42,723 nucleotides of DNA from Paulinella micropora. Lineage: Eukaryota; Cercozoa; Imbricatea; Euglyphida. Below the pieces are notes generated by a model. That model had not been told where the DNA came from. It saw only the letters and a program-made list of their open reading frames with translations, and did not search any database. The position numbers were made by a program, and so were the translations under genes. This document shows, in pieces, positions 9,966 to 19,436 of this stretch; position 1 is the stretch's first letter; every line of letters starts with the position of its first letter. Location: the NCBI GenBank assembly GCA_009731375.1, contig BJOX01000301.1, forward strand, positions 111,401 to 154,123, given 5' to 3'.

Positions 9966-10234
9966 GCCACGGCCTTCTGCATGATGTTTTGATGACAGTC
10001 GGGGGAAGGCCGCTTTATTGTCACCTATTATTACTAAGAAAATCATCCGTTAACTTCCGTGGAAAAAAATTTTCAAAAAGCTGCCTTCTGCAGAGATTTG
10101 AACAGGCCTACTAAGTTTGTTATTAATATTAGTTCCATCTTTCTCCTTCGGTGTCTAGTTGGTTGTTGTTATTGTATTAATAATCCTATCGGAGTCTTTA
10201 ACTCCTTCGGGGTCTAGTTGGTCGGTTTCTGCGT
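9966..10234. other. spacer with a short direct repeat
   Basis: No gene is visible. Two near-identical 23-base stretches (CTCCTTCGGTGTCTAGTTGG, and the same with GGGTC) occur at about 10143 and 10201. Confidence 0.4.
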
Positions 10235-10581
10235 TGATTAGGTAATTACCCGGTCACTCACGGACCTAGTACCTTTTACACTCCGGTTTGCTGAGAGACT
10301 TGGTCACAGTTAGAATTCACGATGCCCAAATTCATCGCCGCGACACTTTAATCCGCAAGTAGATAGAAGAACTGACAAACTGAGAGGTAGTAACGAAACT
10401 GAATAAAAGTCCGCACGACTGTAATTATTACACAATGATTATTGTCCAATCCTGCATGCCAATGAAGTCCGTTACGTCCGTTACTCGTATTGACTAGAAC
10501 TACACGGTCATTCGACTATACGAATAAATTACTTCCCCGCTCATAAAGAAATTACTAATGGTAAACGTAATTAACCTTCCA
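10235..10581 (-). repeat. 3' LTR of copia element 1
   Basis: About 347 bp, starting TGGAAGG (at 10581) and ending CA (at 10235) on the - strand, directly after a polypurine tract (AAGGGGGAG). Its 3' part (10235-10444) is nearly identical to 14211-14409, and its 5' part (10445-10581) is nearly identical to 19297-19436 in inverted orientation. It shows that these two fragments are halves of one LTR. Confidence 0.85.
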
Positions 10582-10584
10582 ACG

Positions 10585-10594
10585 CTCCCCCTTA
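10585..10594 (-). promoter_or_regulatory. polypurine tract of copia element 1
   Basis: Reads AAGGGGGAGC on the - strand, three bases before the TG that opens the 3' LTR. In LTR elements this primes plus-strand DNA synthesis. Confidence 0.7.
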
Positions 10595-11206
10595 GTTCTA
10601 TGTCGATATGCAAGTAATGATTAATACCTCTATAATTAATAGCTATTGCGGCAATTTGATAAATGGCCATCATTTCAAGTTGTAAAATTGAAATGATTGT
10701 TGAATCTCAAAACTGATTGCCATCCCAGGTCAGCCCAACGCCTCCGCTTCCTTACCAAATTGGCATCTCGATTACATCGATTAAAGCAGTAAACATAAGT
10801 CCGCCAGGTTGACTATTCGTACTTTGTCTAAATAGTATTACCGATTATTACAATCAATACACTTAGTTGTTGTATCATCTGCCATTCCGCCCATAAACAA
10901 GCGATGTGACGCGAATTCCGATTCGCCGAAGAATGTCTTGATCCCGCTCTTGCCGCGATTCGATCGATGGTGGTGCAATCCACACGCCTCGTTCGCGCTC
11001 GACTTTAAGTCCACGTGACCATCTTCTCAACGCGCTCGAATACCTGCGCAAAACACTTCCTGCACACTCCAAAAAGAGAAAACTCACAACAGAACAACAT
11101 TAGTTGACTCTGCGGAAATTTGTGTATTTTACGTGAGTTTGCAGACTTGAGACATAAACTTATGGATCTGAAGGCTAGTTTCACCATGAACTTACTAACG
11201 AGATAT
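10595..11206 (-). other. 3' untranslated region of copia element 1
   Basis: Sequence between the end of RNase H and the polypurine tract. No supported coding frame was found. The open frames at 10875-11187 are short and unlike the element's proteins. Confidence 0.5.
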
Positions 11207-11700
11207 TCAAACTGATCTTTTGGAACATGTTTTGTTAGTACGTCTGCAATTTTGTTTCTTTGTCCCTACCTTCACAAATTTAATCTGATTGTCTCTCTGC
11301 GCGTCATGAATGAAATGAAGTTCTAGGTGTAAGTGTTTGGTGCGTGGTCCTGACATTCCCCTTTCAGCTGCTAAGATAATCTGAGCATTGTCCTCATAAG
11401 CTCTATCGGTCCCAACTGTGCTATTTCTAACTCCTCCGTGATATGTCGGATAGCCAATCCCTCCCGTATACATTCTGCTGCCGCGAAAATTTCAGCGTCA
11501 TTAGAGCTGAGTGCGATCCTTGTCTGTCGCTTTGACAACCAAGCTACCGGGTCTCCTCCCCAAAGCACTACGTAACCTGTGCGTGACTTTGCGGTTTTCT
11601 TACAGACTTTATGTGCTGCATCGGGCCACAGAGTAATCCACGGGTATGTTCTTCCCTCTTGAGATGATCTAGGCCCGATACCGCGAAATGAGCTTTTCAA
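11207..11700 (-). pseudogene. RNase H domain of copia element 1
   Basis: Two overlapping frames (11371-11700 and 11207-11473) give the copia RNase H. It has TGYVVLWGGDPVAWLSKRQ, the ALSSNDAEIFAAAE block with its acidic residue, then YEDNAQIILA and RTKHLHLELHFIHD. The domain degrades the RNA strand of the RNA-DNA hybrid. A frameshift at 11371-11473 breaks it. Confidence 0.8.
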
Positions 11701-12863
11701 ATACCTAAGATCCTACCTAATAAGACATACGCAAGTCCTGGGTCTACTGTTTGCATTACGCTAGCTGCATTGGGTGCTTGATCAGATTCTGCGTCTGGGC
11801 GTGTCATCTTAGTTAGAAACAAAAGCTTTCCTACCAAACTAGGTATCGAATGCTTCCTAAGGGTGCTGCTTTCTCCCATGGGTTCGGGGTCATGCTCAGC
11901 ACTAGGAGTACTGACTGGTCGAACATCGGCATATCCTACATCCTTTAAAATCTGCTTTTGATACTTCTTCTGATGCAATAAGATGCGTCCTCCTTCCTGA
12001 ACTATTTCTATCCCTTTGAACTCCTTAGCCACTCCCAATTGTTTGAGAGGATAAAACTTTTCTAGTTTACTAGCGAAACGTTCGTATGCTTGTTCGTTAG
12101 GAGCTGAGAAAATAAGATCGTCTACATGGAAAATACTTATGATAGCATCTCTTATGGCTTATCCTTTTGTACGAACATACATAAATCTGAGTCTAGTAAC
12201 CTGAATCCTAATTCCTCTAATTTAGGGGCTAATATCTCATACCATCTCCTACCAGCTTGCGGCGCGCCATACAAAGCTCCATCTACTCTCCATATCATTC
12301 CCTCATGCTCCTCTCTGCCTATCCCATCGGGTGCATAAGCTTAAACAGGATCATGCATGCGTGCATTCAGATAAGCATTTTTGAAGTCTACACCGTATAG
12401 CTTATGTCCATGCCATGCTGCAAGCTTAGATAAAAAGAGTAATGAGCGATGCGCGGCACAAGGTACAAACAATTGATCCGAGTTATAGCTAACTCCTGGC
12501 TCTAGCATATCTCCCCTTAGAGCACCTTGACTTAATGAACTTACGTCCTTTCTCATCTAGTTTAATTTTATGTACCCATGTGAGTCTCACTACTTTTACT
12601 CCTTTCTCTTTAGCTTCTTTGGGGCTTACCCACGTGTAAGTGTAAAAAGACTTTAGAGCTTCAATCTCTTTATCCATCCCTGCCTTCAACTCTTTTGCAG
12701 TTAAGCCCTCATCTACGATTGCCTTTGGTACCTTCAGTGTCAGGTACAGTAGCGCAGTGGTGTGATCCTCTACGATACTTTCTGCGGACATCTCGGGGTG
12801 CTCTAGTTCTCCGACTGGTCTGATGCTATCTATCCGATACTTTCTGATCTCGCTGTCTAACAT
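11697..12863 (-). pseudogene. reverse transcriptase domain of copia element 1
   Basis: Consecutive frames at 12489-12863, 12341-12556 and about 12040-12340, then 11697-12038, cover the copia reverse transcriptase. Visible blocks are VVRLTWVHKIKLDEKGR (entry), VDFKNAYLNARM (motif A), GALYGAPQAGRRWYEIL, and the catalytic HVDDLIF at 12117-12128 in place of the usual YVDD. LGVAKEFKGIEI follows. Several frameshifts and a stop separate the pieces, so it is inactive. Confidence 0.85.
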
Positions 12864-13443
12864 CTTTTCTACTTGACCGTCGTCGAAAGCTACGAAGTGA
12901 CTGGGCTTAGGCAGTTTACGGACTTTAAGTCTATCTCCTTTCTCGCATGGTTCTAAGACTTTTCGTTCTCGTTATACTGACTGCCAATTGTCTCCATATT
13001 CTTCCTTTGCCTATTCTTCTCCGAAAGCTACTCCCGGCACACTAACTCTCTCTCCTGTCAATGTAGCTGCTTTAATGGCTGCCTTCTTTTCTGGAGGTGG
13101 TTGTGTGACTGGTGTCCTAATCTTAGCTTCTCGTTTCCCTCTCACTATGTTAGCTGATGTGATTTTGTCACTTTGCTCTCAAGTGAGGCCCTTATTGGGC
13201 GCGTCTCCCTCTACGTACCTCCTACTAGGGTGGTCGGCTTCGAGGCTTTGCGCCTCTAACGATATGACGGGTGTTAGCCCATCATCCTTGTTGTCAGCTA
13301 GTTCTACCTCTGACTCTGATGGGAGACCGGAATCTGGACCAAAAGTGCTTGGCTTCCTGTAACTCCTCATGTTCGTCTAACTCCCCCTCAACTTTAAGTT
13401 CGGGTTCGTCTCGTGGCTGTTCTAGCTGTCACTACTCTCCCCC
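12864..13443 (-). pseudogene. acidic connection region between integrase and RT, element 1
   Basis: Low-complexity acidic and hydroxyl-rich frames (for example 13179-13370, with DSGLPSESEVELADNKDD) in the place of the copia linker. It has no catalytic motif and several frame breaks. Confidence 0.5.
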
Positions 13444-13803
13444 TCAGATTCCTCGTCGTCCCATTCGACTTCTCTGTGGGTGACCTACTACATTGGGGTC
13501 AAAGCGTATATTACGCACGTTAGTAATGATCTTACGACCATCCAAAAGTCTATAAAGTTCCTTAAACACATCGTATTTAAGCAACATTACGCGTTTTCCC
13601 CTGTAGTTTCCTTTTCCTACCTGCTTTCCTATATACATAACACCTAAACATCCTATAGGCTTTCGTTGTCGGATAGCTGGCTTGTAACCAAGATATTGCT
13701 CAAAAGGTGAAGTGCCTTTCCTAGGTCCTGTCGTGGCTGGTAGAATGTTGTGCAAGGTTGTGGCTGTATGCTCCATTTCAGCCCAAAACTGTGGAGGTAA
13801 GTT
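13444..13803 (-). pseudogene. C-terminal end of integrase, element 1
   Basis: Starts at about EANLPPQFWAEMEHTATTL, the region just after the last catalytic residue of copia integrases, and runs through NILPATTGPRKGTSPFEQY and the GCLGVMYIGKQ beta-rich domain. The catalytic core is absent because the internal deletion ends here. Confidence 0.75.
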
Positions 13804-14193
13804 AGCCTCGTATCACATGGCCCGGGCCGGTCCGGCTGTGATATTCATTGACCTTCTCAGCTATAGTTCTGCTGCCTCTTTGTCTCGTTTGTTGTTGTGT
13901 TTCGTCTTCATCATCTGTTCCATCTGGTGTGTTCACTTCATGTGGTTCTCTCGGTTCGTCCATTTCTTCTGCTTTTTTCATGCGATCTCTGTCGAATCCA
14001 TAGTTCGCTTTCGCTGCTTTATGGTCTTTAAACGCATCATGGAACATGTCCCCGAGAGTAGTGTTAATACCATACATACTCCTCTATCTGGTAATAACAG
14101 CTTTGCAAATCCTTTTTGTTTCCACTAAACACCGGTGTGTGAGACATCAACTGTCTCATGCTACTCGCATTGTGCCGAAAATCGTTTTCCCAG
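13804..14193 (-). pseudogene. gag N-terminal fragment of copia element 1
   Basis: Two frames joined by one frameshift at about 14080. The first reads MRQLMSHTPVFSGNKKDL and goes on into YYQIEEYVW, the gag position just downstream of the primer-binding site. The second (13802-14077) is charged and Q/E-rich. The coding then jumps to integrase, marking the internal deletion junction near 13803. Confidence 0.55.
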
Positions 14194-14206
14194 CGGCTCA
14201 TAACCG
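14194..14206 (-). promoter_or_regulatory. primer-binding site matching a tRNA-Met anticodon arm
   Basis: The + strand reads CGGCTCATAACCG, a 3-bp stem closing the seven-base loop CTCATAA with anticodon CAT. The - strand element therefore carries its complement five bases after the LTR end. Drosophila copia is known to prime from the anticodon region of initiator tRNA-Met, and this fits that half-tRNA mode better than a 3'-CCA match. Confidence 0.55.
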
Positions 14207-14210
14207 TGGA

Positions 14211-14409
14211 TGAGGTAATCGGTCACTCACGGACCTAGTACCTTTTACACTCCGGTTTGCTGAGAGACTTGGTCACAGAAGCCACGATGCCCAACTTCAT
14301 CGCCGCGACACTTTAATCCGCAAGTAGATAGAAGAACTGACAAACTGAGAGGTAGTAACGAAACTGAATAAAAGTCCGCACGACTGTAATTATTACACAA
14401 TGATTATTG
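14211..14409 (-). repeat. 5' LTR remnant of copia element 1 (R/U5 half)
   Basis: About 199 bp nearly identical to 10235-10444. It begins abruptly at 14409, exactly where the 3' LTR continues into its U3 half. The adjoining sequence from 14410 is protease of a different copia element. This is the left breakpoint of the 5-kb inversion. Confidence 0.85.
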
Positions 14410-14655
14410 ATTGTAAGAGTTGTGTGCATCGAGGACACTTACTTCCTCCCCATGAGCCCCTGACAGGTTCATTAGAGCCTTTCCTTTGTACTCGGTTCTT
14501 ATGCTCCCTTTCGCTATACGGAATTTCTGTGGGGCTCTCTTGAGGTTGATAAATGTAGATCTATCTGGGGATTGTGTTTCGCTTGCACCACTATCGTCTA
14601 CCCACACTATAGTGTTATTGTCAGTTTTGTGACCAGGGTTGCCGTCTATCAACAT
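14410..14655 (-). pseudogene. aspartic protease domain of copia element 2
   Basis: The frame contains IVWVDDSGASETQSPD, the D-S-G-A active site of copia proteases, followed by INLKRAPQKFRIAKG. It is cut at 14410 by the inversion. A small frameshift is likely close to the cut, because the codon frame that matches the other side is not the one read here. Confidence 0.75.
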
Positions 14656-14731
14656 AATGGAACACTCAGTGTGTTGGTTATCCTATGTTTGTTCTAGAGT
14701 GGTGGTGTCTGTGTCCCGTGGGCTCTGAGGC

Positions 14732-15360
14732 TCATCCCCCTCTGGCGGTGTTTCGCCACCTAACACTGTCTCGAGTTCTTCTATCTCTTTCACCATGTAA
14801 GGGAAGGACGAGACAATTCCCCGTGCAATGAGTTATCGTGTGTTTAGTAGCAAGAGTTATGACGCAGTCATGCACAGCATAATACATCTCTGTATAAAAC
14901 TCGTCATACTCTCCCTCCTGATTCGCAGTCAACCCATCTTTCACTGTTCTGCTCTTAAGCCCCTGATTGAGAGTATTGACTAACCTTTGTATCTCTTCAA
15001 TGGGGCCTAGTCCCCCACCACTCAACACCCGTTTACTCTCCTTTACCCAAATGTTGCCACTTTCAACGCTACTTGGCTTGTTTGTCAGGTGATCTGTGGT
15101 CTCTCCTGGCTCTCTTTCTAACGTGACCACAGAGGGTCTAAATAAAGGCGAGGGTGAAGGTACGTGCAACACACGATACACAGATTGGTTAGGCAACGCA
15201 GTGGTAGGTTGTACAGACGTGGTGTGAGTCAAAGTCGACACAGACAAGAGAGGTACAGGCAATCCAGTTTCTCCCGTGCCTACTACTCCCCTTACTCCTT
15301 CTACTCCCCCTATCTCTACTCCCCCTACTTCTTCCCCTACTCCCCCTACTCCCTCTGTGT

Positions 15361-15424
<64 letters not shown>

Positions 15425-15619
15425 GAGTGATAAGAGCGGTGGCTGTGATGCTGGGCTGAACAGAGGTGACACTTTCTCTCCACAACGTGACATGAGTAAA
15501 CAAAGTGGCGGGTGCATAGTACATAGCATCATAGTAATCCTAAGTTCAGCTTTTCTCTGTACTTGGCTAGTATCCCCTCTCTTTTCCTTCTTGGTCAAGG
15601 TGGAGTGAACAGAAGTCAT
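14732..15619 (-). CDS. polyprotein spacer frame with poly-Leu run, element 2
   Basis: 295 codons between the zinc-finger frame and the protease of element 2. The (TAG)n microsatellite at 15361-15422 encodes a leucine run. Downstream of it the frame is ordinary and charged (for example GPIEEIQRLVNTLNQGLKS, then DEFYTEMYYAVHDC). No family is recognised. It may be part of the gag-pol spacer or a captured sequence. Confidence 0.35.
15361..15422. repeat. TAG trinucleotide repeat
   Basis: About 20 units of TAG on the + strand, read as CTA in the retroelement frame of the - strand. Confidence 0.95.
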
Positions 15620-16034
15620 GGTCTATTAATCTAGCTGCACACTCCCCACCTTTTACTCGCTTTCTTGCCGCCCCCAGCCTCCATGAACACCGAACACCTG
15701 TGTCTGGCACTGTTGCCTCACACTGTTTGCTGTTCGTAACATGACAACTGTCTATATGTACTGGCTTACCGTGGAGGTTGAGGGGTGGGCCACCGACTTC
15801 ACGCAAGGTGACAGGGTTGTACCCTTTCACGATAATTTTTACGTAACCCACCCTTGTACGTCTGAGGGTCCGATTCCCTTCCAAAGGTATGATTTGGTTG
15901 AGAGGAACTGGGTCGCCAGCCATATCAAGGGTGGTCATAAACTTATTCTCGTGAAGGGGTGGAATAGTGGGGCGAGTGAGTGTGGAGGCGTTTTGTACAG
16001 ATGATGCATGTCCTTTCTGTTCTCCCCCACGCAC
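15567..16034 (-). CDS. accessory frame with a CxATxxxGxxC...CxxH zinc motif, element 2
   Basis: 155 codons. Near the C-terminus the frame reads QCEATVPDTGVRC and, after about 25 residues, DHDFCSLHL. That is the spacing of small zinc-binding domains of the form C-x-A-T-x3-G-x2-C ... C-x2-H. It lies between the gag zinc knuckles and the protease on the same strand, so it is probably part of the element's polyprotein. Such a domain is not usual in copia gag-pol. Confidence 0.4.
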   Translation of the reverse strand: MRGGEQKGHASSVQNASTLTRPTIPPLHENKFMTTLDMAGDPVPLNQIIPLEGNRTLRRTRVGYVKIIVKGYNPVTLREVGGPPLNLHGKPVHIDSCHVTNSKQCEATVPDTGVRCSWRLGAARKRVKGGECAARLIDHDFCSLHLDQEGKERGY

Positions 16035-16170
16035 ACTGCCCTCATCATCCCCCCTCTCTACTTCCTGCTCCAGGTGGCTTAGATGCGTGAGATAAAAGTG
16101 GTATGAGGGTGTTAGTTGAAGGGAGGGGGTCGTCTTCCTTCTTTCCTCTGTCTGTTTCTTCTCTTTTTCT

Positions 16171-16680
16171 CTACATCATCATAATGGCCATATGATGTAT
16201 CCCCAACTCACCATCTATTTCTGATTCTTCATCAGACTCAGAAGGAAGCTGGTCAGTTGGGTGCTCGTCTTCTTCCTCGCTTTCAGAGTGAGAAGGTGAG
16301 TCAGAAGAATCAGAGAATTCAGCGTTTAGACTTATCATCTTCTTCTTTTTAATGAAGTCTGATGCTTTCAGCTTTCGTCTTTCCCCTCTGCTACCTTCTT
16401 TCTTCTTCTTCTCCTTTGCTGCTCCTTCTTCTTTCTTCTTGTGTCTGTCTGTCTTCTCACTCTGACTGTCCTCTCCTTTCTCCTTTACATGCAACCTCTC
16501 AGAGATCCTAGTCTTGCTTCTTATGGGGCATCTCAAGGGACCGTGTCCGTCCTTAGGACAGTCTTTGAGTTGACACCTCACAAGGCAGAAAGCTATTTTA
16601 TGGTCAGAAGATAGGCAGTTCCAGCAAATGCTATCCTGCCCCTCACCATAACTCCCTAGTGCAGTCTGTGACAGCCCTTC
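16171..16680 (-). pseudogene. gag nucleocapsid of copia element 2, two zinc knuckles
   Basis: On the - strand, ICWNCLSSDHKIAFC is an exact C-x2-C-x4-H-x4-C knuckle. Three residues later comes a second cluster, CQLKDCPKDGHGPLRC (C-x4-C-x4-H-x4-C). A lysine-rich stretch and an acidic serine-rich tail (SDSSDSPSHSESEEEDEH) follow. The nucleocapsid binds the element RNA. The capsid part expected upstream was not recognised. Confidence 0.7.
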
Positions 16681-16756
16681 TTCTTGCCCTGAGCTACTCC
16701 TGCTACTGTGTTAATAGATATGGGGTCACTGAAATTCAGGCAGCTTAGGTCTTGGA

Positions 16757-17445
16757 GTGGGCAATAAGGAACGTTCAAGCGGCACGGTCGGATGCTATCC
16801 GTACAGGATGGAACGGGAACATGAACGGAGGACTTTGAATGGTAATTTTGAACAGGAACGAGCTCCGCGGGAGGAAGAGGCGCGACCGCATCGGCGTGAC
16901 GGCGCTAACGACGTCGTGATCACAGGGGAAGGCAAAACAGGTGGGAATCATGTAGGCCTAGGGCTTAAGGATGGGAAAGAGAAGCGAAAAAATTTGGATG
17001 ATAGGGAAACGACAGGAGGCTCGCTCGGCACGGCGACGTATCGACAGGGCGAAATACGGAAGCCGACTCGGGGGGATGGCCCAAGAATCCAAAATTCAAT
17101 CGATTTGACTGGGGAATGACAAGGAAGCGGTTGAGAGAGAATGAAAATAGGAGGGGGGACAGGAAACACGACAAACGGCATAAGGCAGAGGAGCGGATTC
17201 GTGAGGGGGGAACAGGTGATAAGAGGCATGAGAGTAAGGCAGATAAGGGGGATATAAGTGACAAGGAAAATAAGGGGGAAAAGGGGGATGTCATGGACCA
17301 GGGGGGTGGGACTATGGATAAGGAACCCGGCCGGGGGCCGGAAATGAACTCGGGACACACTGGGGGAAATAATTGCGAGGAACAGAACGGGATCGCCTTA
17401 TCCTCCAGACTTACCAGAAGATCGATGCGCGATCGGAAACCCTGA
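16757..17445 (+). CDS. highly charged frames of unknown origin
   Basis: Two consecutive + frames (16757-17119 and 17116-17445, overlapping by four bases) rich in R, K, E, D and G, with no domain recognised. They lie next to the gag of element 2 but on the other strand. They may be a gag-like or spacer region of another element, or chance open frames in a G-rich tract. Confidence 0.25.
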
Positions 17446-17534
17446 ATCCAATAAAATCGGTTAATTCCATTCAAAGATCCACTTTTCCTTTAGCCTACAC
17501 GAAGGTAGGGATCAAGCAATTTTTGGGGGGGGGG

Positions 17535-17743
17535 NNNNNNNNNNNNNNNNNNNNNNNNNNNNNNNNNNNNNNNNNNNNNNNNNNNNNNNNNNNNNNNNNN
17601 NNNNNNNNNNNNNNNNNNNNNNNNNNNNNNNNNNNNNNNNNNNNNNNNNNNNNNNNNNNNNNNNNNNNNNNNNNNNNNNNNNNNNNNNNNNNNNNNNNNN
17701 NNNNNNNNNNNNNNNNNNNNNNNNNNNNNNNNNNNNNNNNNNN
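17535..17743. other. assembly gap flanked by poly-G
   Basis: N run with poly-G on both sides (up to about 42 G on the right), so the join is unreliable. Confidence 0.99.
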
Positions 17744-17749
17744 ACAGGT

Positions 17750-17801
<52 letters not shown>

Positions 17802-17929
17802 GTTACTGTGCAGCTTCGAAGCACTGAGACGTATGCGCACGCATATTGATTGCTTCGACCAGAATCATTATTATGCTTCGACCAGAATCATTATTAGTGA
17901 ATATGGTACGGGTGAGAACGCCCGGTATA

Positions 17930-18300
17930 CGGATTGGTGGATTACAATTGGCCGGCCGAGGAGGACCAAGCGGAGGATAAGGGGGCATGGACGACCGGTG
18001 ACTTTACGGCGGTGACGGTTGAGTTGCCGAAGGAGGCGGCTGCGGAGGAAGCGGCCCGGAAGGTTATTACGGTGAAGAACCTCAGGAGGCGAACGAGGAC
18101 AGCGAGTCGGAAGACAAATAGAGGCAGACAGAATAGTCGCGCTGATCGACGCACGGTTGGACCATTTGGAAAAACAACGGAAGCCGGCGACGGACTGCTT
18201 TCCGGCGCATATGAGCAATTTAGGGTACCAAAACAAGGAAATGGACGGGCGGCAGGACCTTGCCAATGGCCCAATACGTGGTCTGTAACGTGGAAAACTT
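17930..18300 (+). pseudogene. gag-like coiled-coil fragment
   Basis: Reading across one frameshift near 18120 gives an acidic stretch (EEPQEANEDSESEDK) followed by a predicted coiled coil (EADRIVALIDARLDHLEKQR) and a stop at about 18282. The composition suits a retroelement gag N-terminus, but no zinc knuckle follows. Identity is unknown. Confidence 0.25.
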
Positions 18301-19145
18301 GAACCGAGTAAGGCGAAAATGGGGATTATAGATTTTTTCAGGCGAAAACGGGGATGATAGATTTTCTCAAGGACCGGTGGGGGAACGAGCCCATCATGGT
18401 CGACTAGGTGGCGGGGATAAAGAAGGCGTTGAAAAACAGGATCTCTCACCGAACACAAAAGCTCATCATTGTGTGTCGGATGGGATCGCGCCGGTGAGGC
18501 GGCGAGGAAGTACCGACAAGAACTCCTTGATTGGGATTTGGCGATGATCAGGGATGGGGCGTTCACTCACATTTCGGGGGTATTAGGACGCACGCGGTAC
18601 AGTATTTCTACATTATGCCTGGTGATCCATATCATCTACTATGATTCCGTGACCTGTCTAGAAAGTACCGGATACACACGCAGAAGTATACGGTCGGTTG
18701 ATCAATCCGGTCACTTAACCTAGACTCAAGGAACTATGAAGTCACCTGCCATCATCGGAATATAGTTTACTGATAGATAACCTTTACATAATTCCAGTAT
18801 AACAATAAAGATTAGGCAAGACCATTAGATAAAGGTACTAGGCCAAGATGTCACAGTGTACAGTGTACAAGATGTTTACCGTGGCACTGTAAAGACAATG
18901 TTGTGAATATCTGGAACCATTCGATAATAAAGGCAATATTGAGGCATTGTACCAGTGTATAATGGTAATGCATGAAAAGTATCCGATGAGGTAAAGTGGC
19001 AATACTTAACAGCCGGTGTCATCAGGGATTGCATCAATACATTGATCAGCAAACAGCCGGTGAGAACCGTGCCCCAACGAACAGCAGGGGAAAGTTGAAG
19101 GAAGGAGAGGAGGAATCAAGTTTTAAAAAGGAGTTCGAAAAAAAA
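18301..19145. other. unannotated part of the inverted segment
   Basis: AT-balanced sequence with only short open frames (the longest is 18469-18723). Nothing is recognised. It may include a leader or LTR of element 2, but no partner repeat was found near 23.6-25 kb. Confidence 0.3.
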
Positions 19146-19197
19146 NNNNNNNNNNNNNNNNNNNNNNNNNNNNNNNNNNNNNNNNNNNNNNNNNNNN
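19146..19197. other. assembly gap flanked by poly-A
   Basis: 52 N between poly-A runs. Confidence 0.99.
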
Positions 19198-19242
<45 letters not shown>

Positions 19243-19296
19243 AGGAAACCCAAGGACAAGCAAGGCCGGGACATGAAGGAGGAAGATCCAGAACGT

Positions 19297-19436
19297 TGTA
19301 AGATTAATTACGTTTACCATTAGTAATTGCTTTATGAGCGGGGAAGTAATTTATTCGTATAGTCGAATGACCGTGTAGTTCTAGTCAATAAGAGTAACGG
19401 ACGTAACGGACTTCATTGGCATGCAGGATTGGATCC
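19297..19436 (+). repeat. U3 half of the element 1 LTR, displaced and inverted
   Basis: Begins TGTAAG and matches the reverse complement of 10445-10581 with only a few mismatches. It stops exactly where the LTR at 14211-14409 starts. It is the right breakpoint of the 5-kb inversion and the missing half of the element 1 5' LTR. Confidence 0.85.

Larger units (their letters stand above)
10235..14409 (-). mobile_element. copia-type LTR retrotransposon, element 1, internally deleted
   Basis: Read on the - strand, the order is a 5' LTR remnant (14409-14211), primer-binding site, gag N-terminus, integrase C-terminus, connection domain, reverse transcriptase, RNase H, polypurine tract and a full 3' LTR (10581-10235). 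The order integrase before RT is the copia (Ty1) arrangement. The gag frame passes almost directly into the end of integrase near 13803, so the rest of gag, the protease and the integrase core are deleted. Frameshifts and stops are frequent, so it is not autonomous. The missing U3 half of its 5' LTR lies at 19297-19436 in the opposite orientation. Confidence 0.85.
14410..19436. other. inverted segment, about 5.03 kb
   Basis: Left end: half of the element 1 LTR abuts the protease end of element 2. Right end: the other LTR half abuts the pre-integrase start of element 2. Reversing this block rejoins the LTR base for base as in 10444/10445 and joins protease to pre-integrase on the + strand. One inversion explains both broken elements. 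Confidence 0.75.

Noticed and set aside
16948-17474. Minus-strand hydrophobic frames opposite the charged + frames
   Set aside because: They are the antisense shadow of a purine-rich strand, with no motif.
10235-19436. DIRS-like or foldback element based on the mixed direct and inverted repeats
   Set aside because: The repeats are LTR halves next to a polypurine tract and primer site, and the coding is copia with a DD35E integrase. A single inversion explains the arrangement.
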